From contig NZ_LN651337.1 in assembly GCF_000826145.2 (NCBI RefSeq), positions 623,774-687,773 of the forward strand: a stretch of DNA of 64,000 nucleotides, written 5' to 3'. The DNA comes from Sporosarcina koreensis. GTDB taxonomy: Bacteria; Bacillota; Bacilli; Bacillales_A; Planococcaceae. Below, in pieces: positions 17,297-29,205 of this stretch (the first letter of the stretch is position 1; each line of letters opens with the position of its first letter). A model generated the notes under the pieces. That model worked only from the letters and a program-made list of their open reading frames with translations, was not told the origin of the DNA and searched no databases. A program made the translations under genes and the position numbers.

Positions 17297-19452
17297 TCCA
17301 TCACTTCCTCGTAACCGAGCTGGCGGTAGATCTCTTCAATCACCTTTTGAGCTGCAACAGGGATGACCGTCCCGGGACCGAAAATTGCGGCCGCTCCGTT
17401 CTCACGCAGGAATTCATAGTCCTGAGCGGGAATCACACCGCCGACGATGACCAATATGTCCGGTCTGCCAATCTTGGCGAGTTCACTGCGCAGTGCGGGT
17501 ACGAGGGTTTTATGGCCTGCCGCAAGGGAACTGACACCGATGACATGTACATCGTTCTCGGCCGCCTGCAAGGCTGTTTCTTCAGGCGTCTGGAACAGCG
17601 GGCCGATGTCCACATCGAATCCAAGATCGGCAAATGAGGAGGCGATGACTTTCGCACCGCGGTCATGGCCGTCCTGCCCCATTTTCGCGACGAGTATGCG
17701 CGGACGGCGCCCCTCGTTTTCAAGGAATTCATCTGTCATCAGTTTGACTTCATCAATCTCTTCGGAATTGGAGAAGTTTTGGCTGTAGATGCCGCTTACG
17801 GACCGGATGACCGCTTTGTGACGTCCCGAAACCGCTTCAATGGCATCGGAGATTTCTCCGATGGTCGCCCTGGCGCGAGCTGCATCGACAGCGAGTGCCA
17901 GAAGATTGGCTGACCCATCGGCAGCCGCTGAGCTCAGGCGGTCCAGCGCCGTTTTGACGGCCTGCCCGTCCCGGTTCTCCTTGACCCTGCCGAGACGCTC
18001 GATCTGCTTCTGCCGGACGAGCGTGTTATCGATATCGAGGATGTCGATCGGTTCCTCCTCATCCAGCCGGTATTGGTTAACTCCAACGATCGTCTCGCTT
18101 TTCGAGTCGATTTTCGCCTGTCTTTTTGCTGCGGCTTCTTCGATCTTCATCTTCGGCAGGCCGGTCTCGATCGCTTTCGCCATTCCGCCGAGGTCTTCGA
18201 TCTCTTCGATAAGTGTCCATGCTCTGTCCACGAGTTCCGCCGTAAGCGATTCGACGTAATAGGACCCTCCCCACGGATCGATCGTTTTGGTCATCAGTGT
18301 CTCTTCTTGCAGGAACAACTGCGTGTTGCGTGCAATCCGGGCAGAGAAATCTGTCGGCAGGGCGATCGCTTCATCGAGCGCATTCGTGTGGAGCGACTGC
18401 GTATGCCCCATGGCCGCAGCATTCGCTTCGATCAGCGTCCGGGCGACATTGTTGAACGGATCCTGTTCCGTGAGGCTCCATCCCGAGGTCTGAGAATGTG
18501 TTCGGAGGGCAAGGGACTTCGGATTTTTCGGATCGAACGTTTTCATCATTTTCGCCCAAATGATACGGGCTGCCCGCATCTTTGCGATTTCCATGAAATA
18601 GTTCATGCCCACTGCCCAGAAGAACGACAGTCTCGGTGCGAACGAATCGATATCGATACCTGCCTGCAGCCCGGTCCGCACGTATTCCAGGCCGTCCGCG
18701 AGTGTGTAGGCCAGTTCGATATCCGCTGTGGCACCCGCCTCCTGCATATGATAGCCGGAGATGGAGATCGAATTGAATTTCGGCATATTTTTGGATGTGT
18801 ACTCGAATATGTCTGCAATGATTTTCATGGACATTTCGGGAGGGAATATATAGGTGTTCCTCACCATGTATTCTTTGAGGATATCATTCTGTATTGTGCC
18901 GGCGAGCTGTTCGGGCGTTACCCCCTGTTCTTCCGCTGCAACGATATAGAAGGCCATGATCGGCAGGACGGCACCATTCATAGTCATGGAGACAGACATC
19001 TGGTCGAGCGGGATGCCGTCGAACAGGATTTTCATATCCTCGACGGAGTCGATGGCGACACCAGCTTTCCCGACATCGCCGGTCACCCGCGGGTGGTCCG
19101 AGTCGTATCCTCTGTGTGTCGCGAGGTCGAACGCCACGGACAGCCCTTTCTGGCCCATCGCAAGATTGCGGCGGTAGAACGCATTGCTTTCTTCAGCCGT
19201 CGAAAATCCTGCATATTGCCGGACCGTCCACGGACGGGATACATACATCGTCGGGTACGGGCCGCGTGTGTTCGGGGCGATCCCCGGAAAGCCGTCCAAA
19301 TGCCCGGCGTCCTTCATGTCCTCAGCAGTATACATGGGACGGACGGGGATCCCTTCATTGGTCATGAATGGACTGTCTGATGCTTGCCCCCTCTGCTGTC
19401 CCCCGTTCAGCACTCCTGTAAGATTGACTTGGCTGAAATCAGGCTTTTTCAT
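17293..19452 (-). CDS. mutB: Methylmalonyl-CoA mutase large subunit
   Basis: A 719-aa adenosylcobalamin-dependent mutase converting (R)-methylmalonyl-CoA to succinyl-CoA. The N-terminal TIM barrel holds [18 protein letters not shown] and the substrate-region motifs HTNALDEA and [10 protein letters not shown]. The C-terminal B12 domain begins near residue 580 with [20 protein letters not shown], whose DxHxxG supplies the lower-axial His, followed by the [12 protein letters not shown] and VGGVIP parts. It overlaps mutA by 14 nt and meaB by 4 nt, giving a tightly coupled mutA-mutB-meaB operon. Confidence 0.95.
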   Translation of the reverse strand: MKKPDFSQVNLTGVLNGGQQRGQASDSPFMTNEGIPVRPMYTAEDMKDAGHLDGFPGIAPNTRGPYPTMYVSRPWTVRQYAGFSTAEESNAFYRRNLAMGQKGLSVAFDLATHRGYDSDHPRVTGDVGKAGVAIDSVEDMKILFDGIPLDQMSVSMTMNGAVLPIMAFYIVAAEEQGVTPEQLAGTIQNDILKEYMVRNTYIFPPEMSMKIIADIFEYTSKNMPKFNSISISGYHMQEAGATADIELAYTLADGLEYVRTGLQAGIDIDSFAPRLSFFWAVGMNYFMEIAKMRAARIIWAKMMKTFDPKNPKSLALRTHSQTSGWSLTEQDPFNNVARTLIEANAAAMGHTQSLHTNALDEAIALPTDFSARIARNTQLFLQEETLMTKTIDPWGGSYYVESLTAELVDRAWTLIEEIEDLGGMAKAIETGLPKMKIEEAAAKRQAKIDSKSETIVGVNQYRLDEEEPIDILDIDNTLVRQKQIERLGRVKENRDGQAVKTALDRLSSAAADGSANLLALAVDAARARATIGEISDAIEAVSGRHKAVIRSVSGIYSQNFSNSEEIDEVKLMTDEFLENEGRRPRILVAKMGQDGHDRGAKVIASSFADLGFDVDIGPLFQTPEETALQAAENDVHVIGVSSLAAGHKTLVPALRSELAKIGRPDILVIVGGVIPAQDYEFLRENGAAAIFGPGTVIPVAAQKVIEEIYRQLGYEEVME

Positions 19453-21118
19453 CTGTGATCCCTCCCTTGCTGAGACTGATGATCTCTGTGAGTTTCATAA
19501 CCTTATCCTGTCCTGCATGGATGAAACCGTTCAGCCCGGATCTGAGCCACTGCTCAGCTAGTGCCGGAGCTGCCTTACCGGCTGCATCGAGACGGATGCT
19601 GTCCGCCACTCTGGCAAGCACATCGGCGGTAACTGACTCCAATGTCGCGGGATCGGCACAAAGAATAGCATAATCGGGTGTTTCACTGTTCAGCCAGGCA
19701 GCAGCATCCGAGCCGCTGCTGCACGGCGGCGCCATTCGTGCCGTCAACCCTGCAACCGCAAGGAAGCCGGCTGCGAAATCAGTGCGGGGTTTGTAGTCTG
19801 CGAGCTTTCCGAACGGAATGAGGACGATGTCGAGTCTGCATCCTTTCGCCCTCTCCCTCAGACGCTCGAACGGATAGGCTGGCCGGTCTTCCGCGCTGAT
19901 CGCAGTCAGCGACAGCTGTTCTGCACCCTCCGGATCGGCGTATACATTCGTTCCGATCAGCCGCAGCTCACCTGCAGCCGCCTTCGTTTTCCGTTCGTCC
20001 GCGAGCTCTTCAAGCCTGCCTGAGGCAAGGAACCCTTCGGTGCCCCCTGCCTCCTGCATATCGAGGAAGCGCTGCCATGCGCGCCGGATCAGTTCGTCCG
20101 TCAGCTGTTCGATGAAATATGAACCTCCTGAAGGGTCTGCGGTCTTTCCGGCGTGCGTCTCTTCACGGAGGATGAGCTGCATGCTGCGCGCATAGCGCTG
20201 CGACTGCGGCGTGTCACCGGTCAATGCATTGTATGGTGTCACCATCAGCCAGTCGGCACCGCCGAGCACGGCGGAAAACGCACTGTTGGCCGCTCTCAGC
20301 AGGTTGACATGAGGGTCGATCTTGGAGAATGACCTCATGGAGGTGATGCCGCAGACTGGGATGGTTATATCATCATCCGCTCCATAGGCACTGCTGAACA
20401 ATGACCAGAGCGACCGGAATGCACGGAACTTGGCGATTTCCATGAAGAACTGCGTGTCTGCGGCAAATCGGAAGAACACGCTGTTCGCGAACTGTTCGAA
20501 GTCCTCTGATTTCTCGGCACGTTCTGCAGCCGCTGCCAGAGCGTATGCCAGTTCAGTCACACTGTCGGCGCCTTTCATATGGATCGGTTCGAGATCGATC
20601 CCTTCCGTCCGGACGTTCGGATATCCTGCAGGCATGCGGAAATTACCTGCGCACAGAAGCCCGGACACCGATTTCCGGTCCGTTTCCTGCACTTTCCCGA
20701 ACACTTTCAGGATCTCGTCCTCTTCTTCAATGTGGAACCAGGCGATCGGCGACTCTGTCAGCAGTTCTGCAAGCTGCTCCAGCGACGTGTCGTCCCATTC
20801 GATCTTCTGCTGTCTTCCGTCCAGGCAGATCGCTTCATTGCCTTTCTCCAGCCCTTCCCTTACACCAGTGAGCCATTCCTGCCCTGTCTGGCCTCCTGCG
20901 CCCTGCGCAATCACCCAGCTGCCGTTATCCGGCCGCACCGGCAGCCGGGCAGGCCGTTCCATATACAGCGGTTTGAGGCGGATCCCTTCCATCGTCTCCG
21001 TCTCCAGCGTCTCCACCTTCCTGCCCTTCAGTGACGTTTCCGCTGCGGCTCTCCATTCTTCTGCTGTCGGCCGGCTGAACTCCTGCTGTTTCATCGTATG
21101 TATGTCGGACTTGCCCAT
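19439..21118 (-). CDS. mutA: Methylmalonyl-CoA mutase small subunit
   Basis: A 559-aa homologue of the large subunit that lacks the B12-binding DxHxxG motif, as expected for the non-catalytic partner of the alpha-beta heterodimer. Barrel motifs are recognisable ([16 protein letters not shown]). The C-terminal domain is a degenerate B12 fold ([18 protein letters not shown]). The start is placed at the second of two adjacent ATGs (21118) because GAGGAGGG lies 6 nt upstream; 21121 is the alternative. No clear sigma-A promoter was found in the 100 nt upstream. Confidence 0.9.
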   Translation of the reverse strand: MGKSDIHTMKQQEFSRPTAEEWRAAAETSLKGRKVETLETETMEGIRLKPLYMERPARLPVRPDNGSWVIAQGAGGQTGQEWLTGVREGLEKGNEAICLDGRQQKIEWDDTSLEQLAELLTESPIAWFHIEEEDEILKVFGKVQETDRKSVSGLLCAGNFRMPAGYPNVRTEGIDLEPIHMKGADSVTELAYALAAAAERAEKSEDFEQFANSVFFRFAADTQFFMEIAKFRAFRSLWSLFSSAYGADDDITIPVCGITSMRSFSKIDPHVNLLRAANSAFSAVLGGADWLMVTPYNALTGDTPQSQRYARSMQLILREETHAGKTADPSGGSYFIEQLTDELIRRAWQRFLDMQEAGGTEGFLASGRLEELADERKTKAAAGELRLIGTNVYADPEGAEQLSLTAISAEDRPAYPFERLRERAKGCRLDIVLIPFGKLADYKPRTDFAAGFLAVAGLTARMAPPCSSGSDAAAWLNSETPDYAILCADPATLESVTADVLARVADSIRLDAAGKAAPALAEQWLRSGLNGFIHAGQDKVMKLTEIISLSKGGITDEKA

Positions 21119-21180
21119 CATTGTCCCTCCTCGGCTTTTCATGAGTACTGATGAATCCAGTGTACATCATGCTGCACCTG

Positions 21181-21226
21181 ATTGAAAAGAAACCCCCGCG
21201 TCCAGTTCATCTTGGCCGGGGGGGTG
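21181..21226 (-). terminator. Terminator of the bkd operon
   Basis: On the minus strand, CACCCCCCGGCC... pairs with ...GCGGGGGTTT, followed by CTTTTC. It lies 10 nt after the bkdB stop and before mutA. Confidence 0.7.
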
Positions 21227-21235
21227 CATGCTTTT

Positions 21236-22552
21236 TCAGTAAACGGATGTGTTATCCGGGGAAACAGATTCAAGGATCTCTTTGACGCGTGCCAGGAAGT
21301 TTCCGGCGACGAGTCCATCGAGCACCCGGTGGTCGAGCGACAGACACAGGTTGACAATATCACGCACTGCGATCATACCGTTATCCATGACGACCGGGCG
21401 TTTGACGATCGATTCCACCTGCAGGATCGCTGCCTGAGGATGGTTGATGATGCCCATCGACTGGACCGAACCGAACGATCCGGTGTTGTTGACAGTGAAT
21501 GTGCCGCCCTGCATTTCAGCGGACGTCAGTTTTCCGGACCGCACTTTTCCTGCAAGTTCTGAGATTTCGCGGCCGATGCCTTTGATGGTCTTCTCGTCAG
21601 CCTGTTTGATGACCGGCACGAACAGCGCATCTTCCGTCGCGACAGCGATCGAGATGTTGACGTCCTTTTTCTGGACGATCTTATCGCCGGCCCACATGGA
21701 ATTCATCATCGGGAATTCTTTGAGCGCCTGGGATACCGCTTTGACGAAGAATGCGAAGTATGTCAGGTTGAAGCCTTCTTTTTTCTTGAAGTCGGCTTTC
21801 AGCGAGTCACGGTACTGCACCAGCTGAGTCACATCGACTTCGACCATCGTCCATGCATGCGGAGCTTCGTGCACGGATTTCAGCATATTGTTTGCGATCG
21901 CCCGGCGGACACCGGTTACCGGGATTTCGACATCTCCCGGAGCCGTCGGTACGTTCGCAGTGCCGCTGGCGGCCGGTGCTTTTGCAGCCTGCTGTGCAGG
22001 GGCGGATGGAGCCGGTTCTGGCTGTGACGCTGACGATTCTTCTGTTTTCGGCTGCGGTTTTTCACCGCTGTCGATGATGGCCTGGATATCTTTGCGTGTG
22101 ATCCGCCCGTCACGCCCCGAACCGTCTACGAGCGACAGATCGATATCGTGCTCCTGTGAAAGACGGAGGACGGCCGGTGAATAGCGTCCGGATGCCGAGC
22201 CTTTCTCCTTTTTCAAAGGCGTCGACGGCTTCTGTGAACCCGCAGCCGGCATTTCGCTGGCCGGTTCTTCTGCTGCCGGCACTGCTGCCGGTTCATCCGC
22301 CTGGGCACCGCCTTCGGTTTCGATCGTACAGACCACTTCACCGACAGCGACCGTCTGTCCTTCTTCGGTGATGATTTCCTTGATGATGCCGCTGAAGGAA
22401 GATGGCACTTCCGCTGTCACTTTGTCAGTGTTCACTTCCGCAAGCGAGTCATATTTCTCTACATGGTCTCCTGGTTTCACAAGCCATTTCTCGATAGTCC
22501 CCTCGGTGACACTTTCACCGAGCTGGGGCATTTTGATCGATTCGATTGCCAC
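21236..22552 (-). CDS. bkdB: Branched-chain 2-oxoacid dehydrogenase E2 (lipoamide acyltransferase)
   Basis: A 438-aa E2. The lipoyl domain (residues 1-80) has the lipoylated Lys in EVNTDKVTAE. An Ala/Pro/Glu-rich linker follows, then a peripheral-subunit-binding domain around 125-160 (SPAVLRLSQEHDIDLSLV) and a second Ala/Pro linker. The acyltransferase core ends with the catalytic LSLDHRVLDGLVAG. The start codon is GTG, 13 nt after GGAGGG. It moves acyl groups from E1 to CoA, giving isobutyryl-, isovaleryl- and 2-methylbutyryl-CoA for catabolism and for priming branched fatty acids. Last gene of the operon. Confidence 0.93.
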   Translation of the reverse strand: MAIESIKMPQLGESVTEGTIEKWLVKPGDHVEKYDSLAEVNTDKVTAEVPSSFSGIIKEIITEEGQTVAVGEVVCTIETEGGAQADEPAAVPAAEEPASEMPAAGSQKPSTPLKKEKGSASGRYSPAVLRLSQEHDIDLSLVDGSGRDGRITRKDIQAIIDSGEKPQPKTEESSASQPEPAPSAPAQQAAKAPAASGTANVPTAPGDVEIPVTGVRRAIANNMLKSVHEAPHAWTMVEVDVTQLVQYRDSLKADFKKKEGFNLTYFAFFVKAVSQALKEFPMMNSMWAGDKIVQKKDVNISIAVATEDALFVPVIKQADEKTIKGIGREISELAGKVRSGKLTSAEMQGGTFTVNNTGSFGSVQSMGIINHPQAAILQVESIVKRPVVMDNGMIAVRDIVNLCLSLDHRVLDGLVAGNFLARVKEILESVSPDNTSVY

Positions 22553-22573
22553 TGGAATTCCCTCCGTCCGTTT

Positions 22574-23557
22574 TTAAAATTCAGCGAGATCGCGTGCTGC
22601 TTTTTCGACTTTATCCGGATTGACCATGAAGAACTTCTCCATTGTCGGCGCATAGGGCATCGCCGGGACATCCGGGCCGGCAAGCCGCTGGATCGGCGCG
22701 TCGAGATCGAACAGGCAGTTCTCGGAGATGATGGCAGCCACTTCGCTCATGATGCTGCCCTCTTTGTTGTCTTCTGTGACGAGAAGGACTTTCCCTGTTT
22801 TCTTCGCTGCTTCGATGATCGCGTCCCTGTCGAGCGGATAGATCGTCCGCAAGTCGAGGATGTGCGCTGAAATTCCGTCTTCTGCAAGCCGTTCAGCAGC
22901 CTGCAGCGCAAAGTGGACGCAGAGTCCGTATGTGATGATTGTAATGTCTTCGCCTTCACGCTTGACGTCCGCCTTGCCGATTTCAAGAACATATTCCTCT
23001 TCAGGCACTTCTCCTTTGATGAGGCGGTACGCCCGCTTATGCTCGAAGAACAGGACAGGATCCTCGTCGCGGATTGCCGCTTTCAGCAATCCTTTTGCAT
23101 CATATGGAGTCGACGGAATGACGATTTTAAGTCCCGGTGTGCCGGCAAACATGGATTCCACTGACTGCGAGTGATAAAGCGCGCCGTGGACACCGCCGCC
23201 GAAAGGTGCACGGACGACAAGCGGACACGACCAATCATTATTGGACCGGTAGCGGATCTTGGCTGCTTCGGAGACAATCTGATTGACCGCAGGCATGATG
23301 AAGTCCGCAAACTGCATCTCTGCGATCGGCCGCATTCCGTACATGGCAGCACCGATCGCTACGCCGGCAATCGCCGATTCGGCCAGCGGCGTATCAAGAG
23401 CGCGGTATTCACCATATTTGTCATACAGCCCGGTCGTTGCTTTGAATACGCCGCCTTTGCGGCCGACATCTTCACCCATGACGAAAACGTTCTCGTCACG
23501 TTCCATCTCTTCTGCCATGGCGCTGGTAATTGCGTCGATATATGAAATGACCGCCAT
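22574..23557 (-). CDS. bkdAB: Branched-chain 2-oxoacid dehydrogenase E1 beta
   Basis: A 327-aa transketolase-like beta subunit. Typical features: the opening AITSAMAEEMERDENVFVMGEDVG with the ThDP-activating Glu region, DTPLAESAIAGVAIGAA, MPAVNQIVSEAAKIRYRS, and the C-terminal swivel domain (ITIITYGLCVHFALQAAE, DLRTIYPLD). The start codon shares bases with the bkdAA stop (TGATG), so the two E1 chains are coupled. The product joins E1 alpha in an alpha2-beta2 tetramer bound to the E2 core. Confidence 0.94.
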   Translation of the reverse strand: MAVISYIDAITSAMAEEMERDENVFVMGEDVGRKGGVFKATTGLYDKYGEYRALDTPLAESAIAGVAIGAAMYGMRPIAEMQFADFIMPAVNQIVSEAAKIRYRSNNDWSCPLVVRAPFGGGVHGALYHSQSVESMFAGTPGLKIVIPSTPYDAKGLLKAAIRDEDPVLFFEHKRAYRLIKGEVPEEEYVLEIGKADVKREGEDITIITYGLCVHFALQAAERLAEDGISAHILDLRTIYPLDRDAIIEAAKKTGKVLLVTEDNKEGSIMSEVAAIISENCLFDLDAPIQRLAGPDVPAMPYAPTMEKFFMVNPDKVEKAARDLAEF

Positions 23558-24564
23558 CAGTCGTTCCCTCCTTGTTCCGCATAGACATGACGGAGCGCAT
23601 ACTCAGGCTCCGCATACGGCGCCTGTTCCGCATAGTCTGTCGCTTCGTTCACTTCTTTCATGATACGCGTCTCGATCTCATCCCGGCTTTCGTCTGTTAG
23701 GACTCCTGTCTCTTTCAGGTACGCCTCGAATTTCGGCAGCGGATCAAGTCTGCGTTCCGTCTCCAGTTCTTCAGCATCACGATACAGCCGGTGGTCGTCA
23801 TCGGACGAGTGGGCTGTGAGACGGTAGCAGACAGCTTCGACAAGGCTCGGACCGTCTCCGCGCCGCGCACGGTCGGCTGCTTCCTTCATGACTTTGTAGA
23901 CCTCGAGCGGATCTGTGCCGTCCACCGTGACGCCCGGCATGCCATAGCCCGCTGCACGGTCGGATACATGCTCACAGGCGATCTGCTTCTCAAGCGGCAC
24001 GGAAATCGCATACTTGTTGTTTTCGACCATGATGACTGTCGGCAGCTTATGCACGCCTGCAAAGTTCATGCCTTCATGGAAGTCCCCCTGGTTGGAAGAA
24101 CCTTCGCCGAGTGTCGAGAATGTAATGAAATCTTCGCCTTTTATCTTCGCGGCAAGCGCGACCCCTACAGCATGGGGCAGCTGTGTCGTAACAGGGGAGG
24201 AGCCGGTCAGTATACGGTTTTTGTGCTGCCCGAAGTGTCCGGGCATCTGCCGGCCGCCTGAATTCGGATCTTCCGCCTTGGCGAACGCCGACAGCATAAG
24301 ATCTTTCGGCGTCATGCCGAAATGGAGAACGACGCCCATATCACGATAATACGGCGCAATCCAGTCCTTGTCTTTGTCGAGCGCGAACGCTGCGCCGATC
24401 TGCGCCGCTTCCTGGCCCTGGCAGCTGATGACGAACGGGACTTTCCCTGCCCGGTTCAGCAGCCACATCCGTTCGTCGATCTTTCTCGCCATCAGCATAG
24501 TTTCATACATCTTGAGCACATCATCATTTGTGAGACCGAGCTCTTCGTGCCGGTTCGTTGCCAT
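23557..24564 (-). CDS. bkdAA: Branched-chain 2-oxoacid dehydrogenase E1 alpha
   Basis: A 335-aa ThDP-dependent subunit. The cofactor motif appears as GEGSSNQGDFHEGMNFAG ending in VENNKYAIS; the phosphorylation-loop-like segment YRLTAHSSDDDHRLYRD follows. It decarboxylates the 2-oxoacids of Val, Leu and Ile. Four genes downstream of bcd, which supplies those oxoacids. The ATG follows a GGGGGAAA-type site. Confidence 0.94.
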   Translation of the reverse strand: MATNRHEELGLTNDDVLKMYETMLMARKIDERMWLLNRAGKVPFVISCQGQEAAQIGAAFALDKDKDWIAPYYRDMGVVLHFGMTPKDLMLSAFAKAEDPNSGGRQMPGHFGQHKNRILTGSSPVTTQLPHAVGVALAAKIKGEDFITFSTLGEGSSNQGDFHEGMNFAGVHKLPTVIMVENNKYAISVPLEKQIACEHVSDRAAGYGMPGVTVDGTDPLEVYKVMKEAADRARRGDGPSLVEAVCYRLTAHSSDDDHRLYRDAEELETERRLDPLPKFEAYLKETGVLTDESRDEIETRIMKEVNEATDYAEQAPYAEPEYALRHVYAEQGGND

Positions 24565-24583
24565 GGTGTTTCCCCCTTTTTGG

Positions 24584-26011
24584 TTACATGTGGATTGCTT
24601 TTCCGTCTACCGCCAATGCCGCTTCCCCGATCACTTCTGATAGGGATGGGTGCGGATGGACTGTTTCCGCGATCTCCCAAGGCGTCGCATCCAGCACCAT
24701 CGCAAGACCCGCCTCGGAAATCATGTCCGTCACACCGGCGCCGATCATATGGACGCCGAGGACATCATCAGTCGCTTCATCCGCGACGATTTTGACGAAT
24801 CCGTCCGCTTTCCCGTTGACGAGTGCCTTGCCGACCGCCTGGAATGGGAACTTCCCGATTTTCACTGAGTAGCCGCGGTCTTTCGCCTGCTGTTCAGTGA
24901 TTCCGACGCTTGCCGCTTCGGGGCTCGAGTAGATGCAGCGGGAGATCTTTTCGTATTCCATCGGTGCTGGTGACTGGTTGGCAATATGTTCGATTGCCGA
25001 AATCCCTTCGTGGGATGCGACATGGGCGAGCTGGAGACCGCCGATGCAGTCGCCGATTGCATAGATATGACTTTCTTTCGTCTGGAACGTAGGACGCGTC
25101 TTAATATAGCCCTTCTCGATTTCGATATCCGTATTCTCGATCCCGATGCCTTCCGTGTTTGCCTGACGGCCGACGGAGACCAGCATTTTTTCCGCCGTGA
25201 ATGTCTGCTGATCGCCGCCTGTTTCCGCGGAGATCGTAACACTGTTTTCGGACTTCTCGATTGTACCCGGCAGCACTTTTGCCCCGGTGACGAAACGGAT
25301 GCCCTTTTTCTCGAGCAGTTTCTTCATCTCTTTCGAAATGTCCGCATCCTCCGTCGGCAGGATCCGGTCAGCGTATTCGACGACAGTCACTTCCACACCG
25401 AAATCATTCAGCATGGATGCCCATTCGATTCCGATGACACCCCCGCCGATGATCAGCATCGACGCGGGAAGTGATTCCATGGCAAGCGCCCCATCCGATG
25501 ACAGCACCTGCTGTTCATCCAGTTCAAGGCCCGGCAGCGTACGCGGGCGGGACCCGGTGGCAAGTACCAGATTTTTGAGGATGAGCATCTCATTTTCCTC
25601 TCCATTGTTCATCTCCACCGAGATGGTTCCCGGCATCGGCGAGAAGATGGACGGTCCGAGCATCCGGCCGGTCCCTTCGTAGACATCGATCTTGCCTTTC
25701 TTCATGAGACCCTGCACACCTTTGTACAACTGGTCGACGATCGACTGTTTCCGCTGCTGGACCGCCTGGAAATCGAGTGAGACACGTTCCGTGCGCACAC
25801 CGAAATCTCCGGCTTTCTCTTTTGCCAGCTGGAACACTTCCGCACTTTTCAGAAGTGCTTTGCTCGGAATGCAGCCTCTGTGCAGGCAAGTGCCTCCGAG
25901 TTTCCCCTTTTCAACAAGCGCCGTTTTCAGACCGAGCTGGGCGGAACGGATTGCGGCGACATATCCGCCGGTCCCTCCTCCGAGTATCACTACGTCATAT
26001 TCTTGAGCCAT
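24584..26011 (-). CDS. lpdV: Dihydrolipoamide dehydrogenase (E3) of the bkd complex
   Basis: A 475-aa flavoprotein that reoxidises the lipoyl groups of E2 with NAD+. FAD-binding [17 protein letters not shown] lies at the N-terminus, with the redox disulfide in [13 protein letters not shown] (about residues 40-50). A second nucleotide-binding site reads [14 protein letters not shown]. The C-terminal His-Glu pair is in [15 protein letters not shown]. It lies between buk and bkdAA. The start overlaps the end of buk by 17 nt. Confidence 0.95.
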   Translation of the reverse strand: MAQEYDVVILGGGTGGYVAAIRSAQLGLKTALVEKGKLGGTCLHRGCIPSKALLKSAEVFQLAKEKAGDFGVRTERVSLDFQAVQQRKQSIVDQLYKGVQGLMKKGKIDVYEGTGRMLGPSIFSPMPGTISVEMNNGEENEMLILKNLVLATGSRPRTLPGLELDEQQVLSSDGALAMESLPASMLIIGGGVIGIEWASMLNDFGVEVTVVEYADRILPTEDADISKEMKKLLEKKGIRFVTGAKVLPGTIEKSENSVTISAETGGDQQTFTAEKMLVSVGRQANTEGIGIENTDIEIEKGYIKTRPTFQTKESHIYAIGDCIGGLQLAHVASHEGISAIEHIANQSPAPMEYEKISRCIYSSPEAASVGITEQQAKDRGYSVKIGKFPFQAVGKALVNGKADGFVKIVADEATDDVLGVHMIGAGVTDMISEAGLAMVLDATPWEIAETVHPHPSLSEVIGEAALAVDGKAIHM

Positions 26012-27119
26012 CGTGTGCTGCCTCCTGTTCTATACTGGGATACGTCTTCGCTTCCTCTTCACCGGTGAGAACACGGATTGCCCCTTCTGCAAGGGCCTGC
26101 AATTCGTCTTCCCCCGGATAGACGGCGACTTCTGCGATCCACTCGATATAGTTCCTGATCTCTTCCACAAATCCTCTGCCGTATGCAAGTCCGCCCGTCA
26201 GGATGATGGCATCCGCTTTCCCGCGAAGCACCGCAGCGGCACTGCCTACTTCTTTTGCGACCTGATAGGCCATCGCATCGTAGACACGTTTCGCTTCCTC
26301 ATCACCTGCTGCAATCCGTTTCTCAACCTGCACTGCATCATTCGTGCCCAAATACCCTGTCATACCGCCTTGGCCTACGAGCATCTCCATCACTTCCTGA
26401 CGGTAATACTTGCCGGAAAAACAAATATCGACAAGGTCCCCGGCCGGGACGGTCCCTGCCCGTTCCGGACTGAATGGTCCGTCCCCGTGCAGGCCGTTGT
26501 TGACATCGATCACATTGCCGTACTCATGGGCACCGACAGTGATACCGCCTCCCATATGGACGACGATCAGTTTCAGATCACTGTAATTCCTGCCTGTATC
26601 CTTGGCATAGCGCCTGGCGACCGCTTTCTGGTTCAGCGCATGGAAGATCGAATGCCGTTCCAGCAGTTTGAATCCAGACAGCCGGGCGACCGGCTGCAGT
26701 TCGTCCACGACGACCGGGTCCACGATGAACGCGGGGATCCCTTCTGCCGAGGCGATCTCGTTCGCGAGGATGCCGCCGAGATTCGAGGCGTGCTGGCCGG
26801 AAACGCCCCGCTTCAGATCTTCCAGCATCTGTCCGTCGACACGGTACGTACCGCCGGCGATCGGGCGGAGCAGTCCGCCGCGCCCGACAACTGCAGCCAG
26901 GGCTGCTGTGCTGATTCCATGGTCGGCGAGCGACCGGATGATCAGTTCTTTCCGGAAGCCGTACTGCGCGGTGACATTGGGAAACGGTGCAAGTTCTTCA
27001 GTCGAATGACGCAGGGTTTCTTCCATTATCAGCCGGCCGTCATCAAACACCCCGATTTTTGTTGACGTCGATCCTGGATTGATCGTCAATATTGTCATTC
27101 CTGAAGCAGCCATGGCCAT
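25995..27119 (-). CDS. buk: Butyrate / branched-chain fatty acid kinase
   Basis: A 374-aa ASKHA-fold kinase. [16 protein letters not shown] begins the phosphate-1 motif; [16 protein letters not shown] and the adenosine-region [16 protein letters not shown] follow. With Ptb it converts isobutyryl-, isovaleryl- or butyryl-CoA to the free acid while making ATP. Start choice is uncertain: AAAGGAG precedes the ATG at 27119 by 3 nt and a second in-frame ATG (27113) by 9 nt, so 27113 is quite possible. Confidence 0.93.
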   Translation of the reverse strand: MAMAASGMTILTINPGSTSTKIGVFDDGRLIMEETLRHSTEELAPFPNVTAQYGFRKELIIRSLADHGISTAALAAVVGRGGLLRPIAGGTYRVDGQMLEDLKRGVSGQHASNLGGILANEIASAEGIPAFIVDPVVVDELQPVARLSGFKLLERHSIFHALNQKAVARRYAKDTGRNYSDLKLIVVHMGGGITVGAHEYGNVIDVNNGLHGDGPFSPERAGTVPAGDLVDICFSGKYYRQEVMEMLVGQGGMTGYLGTNDAVQVEKRIAAGDEEAKRVYDAMAYQVAKEVGSAAAVLRGKADAIILTGGLAYGRGFVEEIRNYIEWIAEVAVYPGEDELQALAEGAIRVLTGEEEAKTYPSIEQEAAHDGSRI

Positions 27120-27155
27120 TTTCTCCTTTCGCGGTACACATGTCCGGCAGGTCTG

Positions 27156-28253
27156 TTACTTGCGCCGCGACAGAACGCTTTTTTCATTTTGCAGGAACTG
27201 ATTGCGCGCTTTCGCGACACGCTCGATCCGTTCTTCGGCCAGACGGTCAGCTGCCACGTATGACGGAATGCTGTCCCGCTTGGAAATTGCAAAGATCTTT
27301 TCGATTGTCTGGTAGATCGTGTCGACTTTCTTAAGAGCACGTTCACGGTTGTAGCCGTCCAGTTCGTCCGCGACGTTGATGACGCCGCCTGAGTTGATGA
27401 CATAGTCCGGTGCGTAGACGATACCCATCTCATGGATTCTGTCTCCGTGTTCCGGATTTTTCAGCTGGTTGTTCGCCGATCCTGCGATCACTTTCGCTTT
27501 CAGCTGCGGAATCGTGTCGTCGTTGATGACCGCGCCGAGTGCGCATGGCGAGAAGATGTCCGCGTCCTGGCTGTAGATCTCATCGATGCCGACTGCTGTT
27601 GCGCCGAAGTTGTCGACTGCGCGCTGGACCGCGTCCTGGTTGATGTCTGTGACGATCAGTTTCGCGCCTTCTTTGTGGAGGTATTCGCACATTGTGTACG
27701 CGACATTTCCGACGCCTTGGACAGCAACCGTTTTATCCTTCAGGGAATCGCTGCCGAATGCTTCTTTCGCTGCTGCCTTCATGCCTTTGTAGACGCCGAG
27801 TGCAGTGATCGGCGATGGGTTGCCTGAGGAACCGAATTCAGCGGAGACACCCGTGACATAGTCCGTTTCCAGATGGATGAGGTCCATGTCCTCTTCTGTT
27901 GTGCCGACGTCCTCCGCTGTTATATAGCGCCCGTTCAGCCCTTCGATGAAACGGCCGAATGCGCGGAACATCTCATCGTTCTTGTCGGTTTTCGGATTGC
28001 CCATGATGACGGCCTTGCCGCCGCCGAGGTTCAGTCCGGCTGCAGCATTCTTGTATGTCATGCCGCGCGCAAGACGGAGTGCGTCTTCGATCGCTTCTTC
28101 TTCGCTGTCATATGTCCACATACGTGTTCCGCCGAGTGCCGGTCCGAGTGTCGTGTCATGGATGGCGATGAATGCTTTCAAGCCTGTTGTCTTGTCCTGG
28201 CAGATCACAAGCTGTTCGTAGTCATAAGTTTCCATATATTTCATGATTTCCAT
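27156..28253 (-). CDS. bcd: Leucine dehydrogenase (branched-chain amino acid dehydrogenase)
   Basis: A 365-aa Glu/Leu/Phe/Val-dehydrogenase. The catalytic Lys lies in [11 protein letters not shown] and the coenzyme site in [26 protein letters not shown] completes the family pattern. It deaminates Leu, Ile and Val to their 2-oxoacids with NAD+. The ATG at 28253 follows ACGGAGGA; it overlaps the ptb stop region (stop at 28255), so the two are coupled. Length equals the Bacillus enzyme. Confidence 0.95.
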   Translation of the reverse strand: MEIMKYMETYDYEQLVICQDKTTGLKAFIAIHDTTLGPALGGTRMWTYDSEEEAIEDALRLARGMTYKNAAAGLNLGGGKAVIMGNPKTDKNDEMFRAFGRFIEGLNGRYITAEDVGTTEEDMDLIHLETDYVTGVSAEFGSSGNPSPITALGVYKGMKAAAKEAFGSDSLKDKTVAVQGVGNVAYTMCEYLHKEGAKLIVTDINQDAVQRAVDNFGATAVGIDEIYSQDADIFSPCALGAVINDDTIPQLKAKVIAGSANNQLKNPEHGDRIHEMGIVYAPDYVINSGGVINVADELDGYNRERALKKVDTIYQTIEKIFAISKRDSIPSYVAADRLAEERIERVAKARNQFLQNEKSVLSRRK

Positions 28254-28254
28254 T

Positions 28255-29187
28255 TTAGTTTCCTCCGTTTTCGGTTTGATTTTTGCTGACAAGCAAGGCG
28301 AGTGCCAGCGAGTTCAGTTTTGTTTCGGCACTGTCCGCCCTGGATGTCATGACAATCGGAGCGGCTGCCCCTTGGATCATGCCGCCTACTTTCGCTTTCG
28401 CGAAATAGGTGAGCGACTTGTAGAGCATATTCGCGGATTCGAGGTTCGGTGCGACCAGGATATCCGCTTTCCCTGCGGCCGGTCCTGTCAGCCCTTTATG
28501 CAGGGCCGCTTCTGTTGAAATTGCGTTGTCGAGTGCCATCGGCCCGTCCACTATGCAATTGTCCAGCTGCCCTCGCTGATTCATCATCGTCAAGGCAGCA
28601 GCATCCAAAGTCGCCTGCATGGCAGGATTGACGGCTTCCACGGCAGCGAGCGGAACGGCGACCGGCAGCTCAAGTCCGCACGCCCGGGCGACTGAAACTG
28701 CATTCCGGATGATCTGCGCTTTCGTCTCCAGGTCCGGCAGAAGACTCATCGCCGAATCCGTAAGGTAGATCAACTTGTCATACCCGGGTATCTCGAATGC
28801 CGCTACATGCGACAGTACATTTCCGCTGCGCAGCCCGCCTTCTTTCTTGAGAGCGGCCTTCATGAGGGAAGCCGTCGGGAGATTCCCTTTCATGAGAACC
28901 TGCGCCTCGCCGGATGAGACGGATTGCACAGCCATCGCGGCCGCATTGTCCCGTCCTGCTGCCTGGATGAACTCCACATCAGGATGGCCGATCAGTTCGG
29001 GTGTATGCTTGCGGACCATTTCATTGAGTTCCTGTCCGTCATCGAACAGCTTGAATGCAGCCAGCCCTCTGGATACGGCGTGTTCCACAGCTTCCAGAAC
29101 ATCCTGGTCGGCTGCACAAGCAACCGCAGTGCATGGCCTGCCCGGCAGCTCCGCTGCACGTCTGACCACTTCAGCGAGCGTTTTCAT
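28255..29187 (-). CDS. ptb: Phosphate butyryltransferase
   Basis: A 310-aa phosphotransacylase of the Ptb type, exchanging CoA for phosphate on butyryl- and branched acyl-CoA and feeding Buk. Family stretches include [38 protein letters not shown], and [20 protein letters not shown] with the C-terminal [19 protein letters not shown]. Only 18 nt separate its start from the bkdR stop. In B. subtilis a sigma-54 promoter lies in that gap; here there is no room for one. Confidence 0.94.
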   Translation of the reverse strand: MKTLAEVVRRAAELPGRPCTAVACAADQDVLEAVEHAVSRGLAAFKLFDDGQELNEMVRKHTPELIGHPDVEFIQAAGRDNAAAMAVQSVSSGEAQVLMKGNLPTASLMKAALKKEGGLRSGNVLSHVAAFEIPGYDKLIYLTDSAMSLLPDLETKAQIIRNAVSVARACGLELPVAVPLAAVEAVNPAMQATLDAAALTMMNQRGQLDNCIVDGPMALDNAISTEAALHKGLTGPAAGKADILVAPNLESANMLYKSLTYFAKAKVGGMIQGAAAPIVMTSRADSAETKLNSLALALLVSKNQTENGGN

Positions 29188-29205
29188 CCGATCCCCCCAT
29201 TTCCA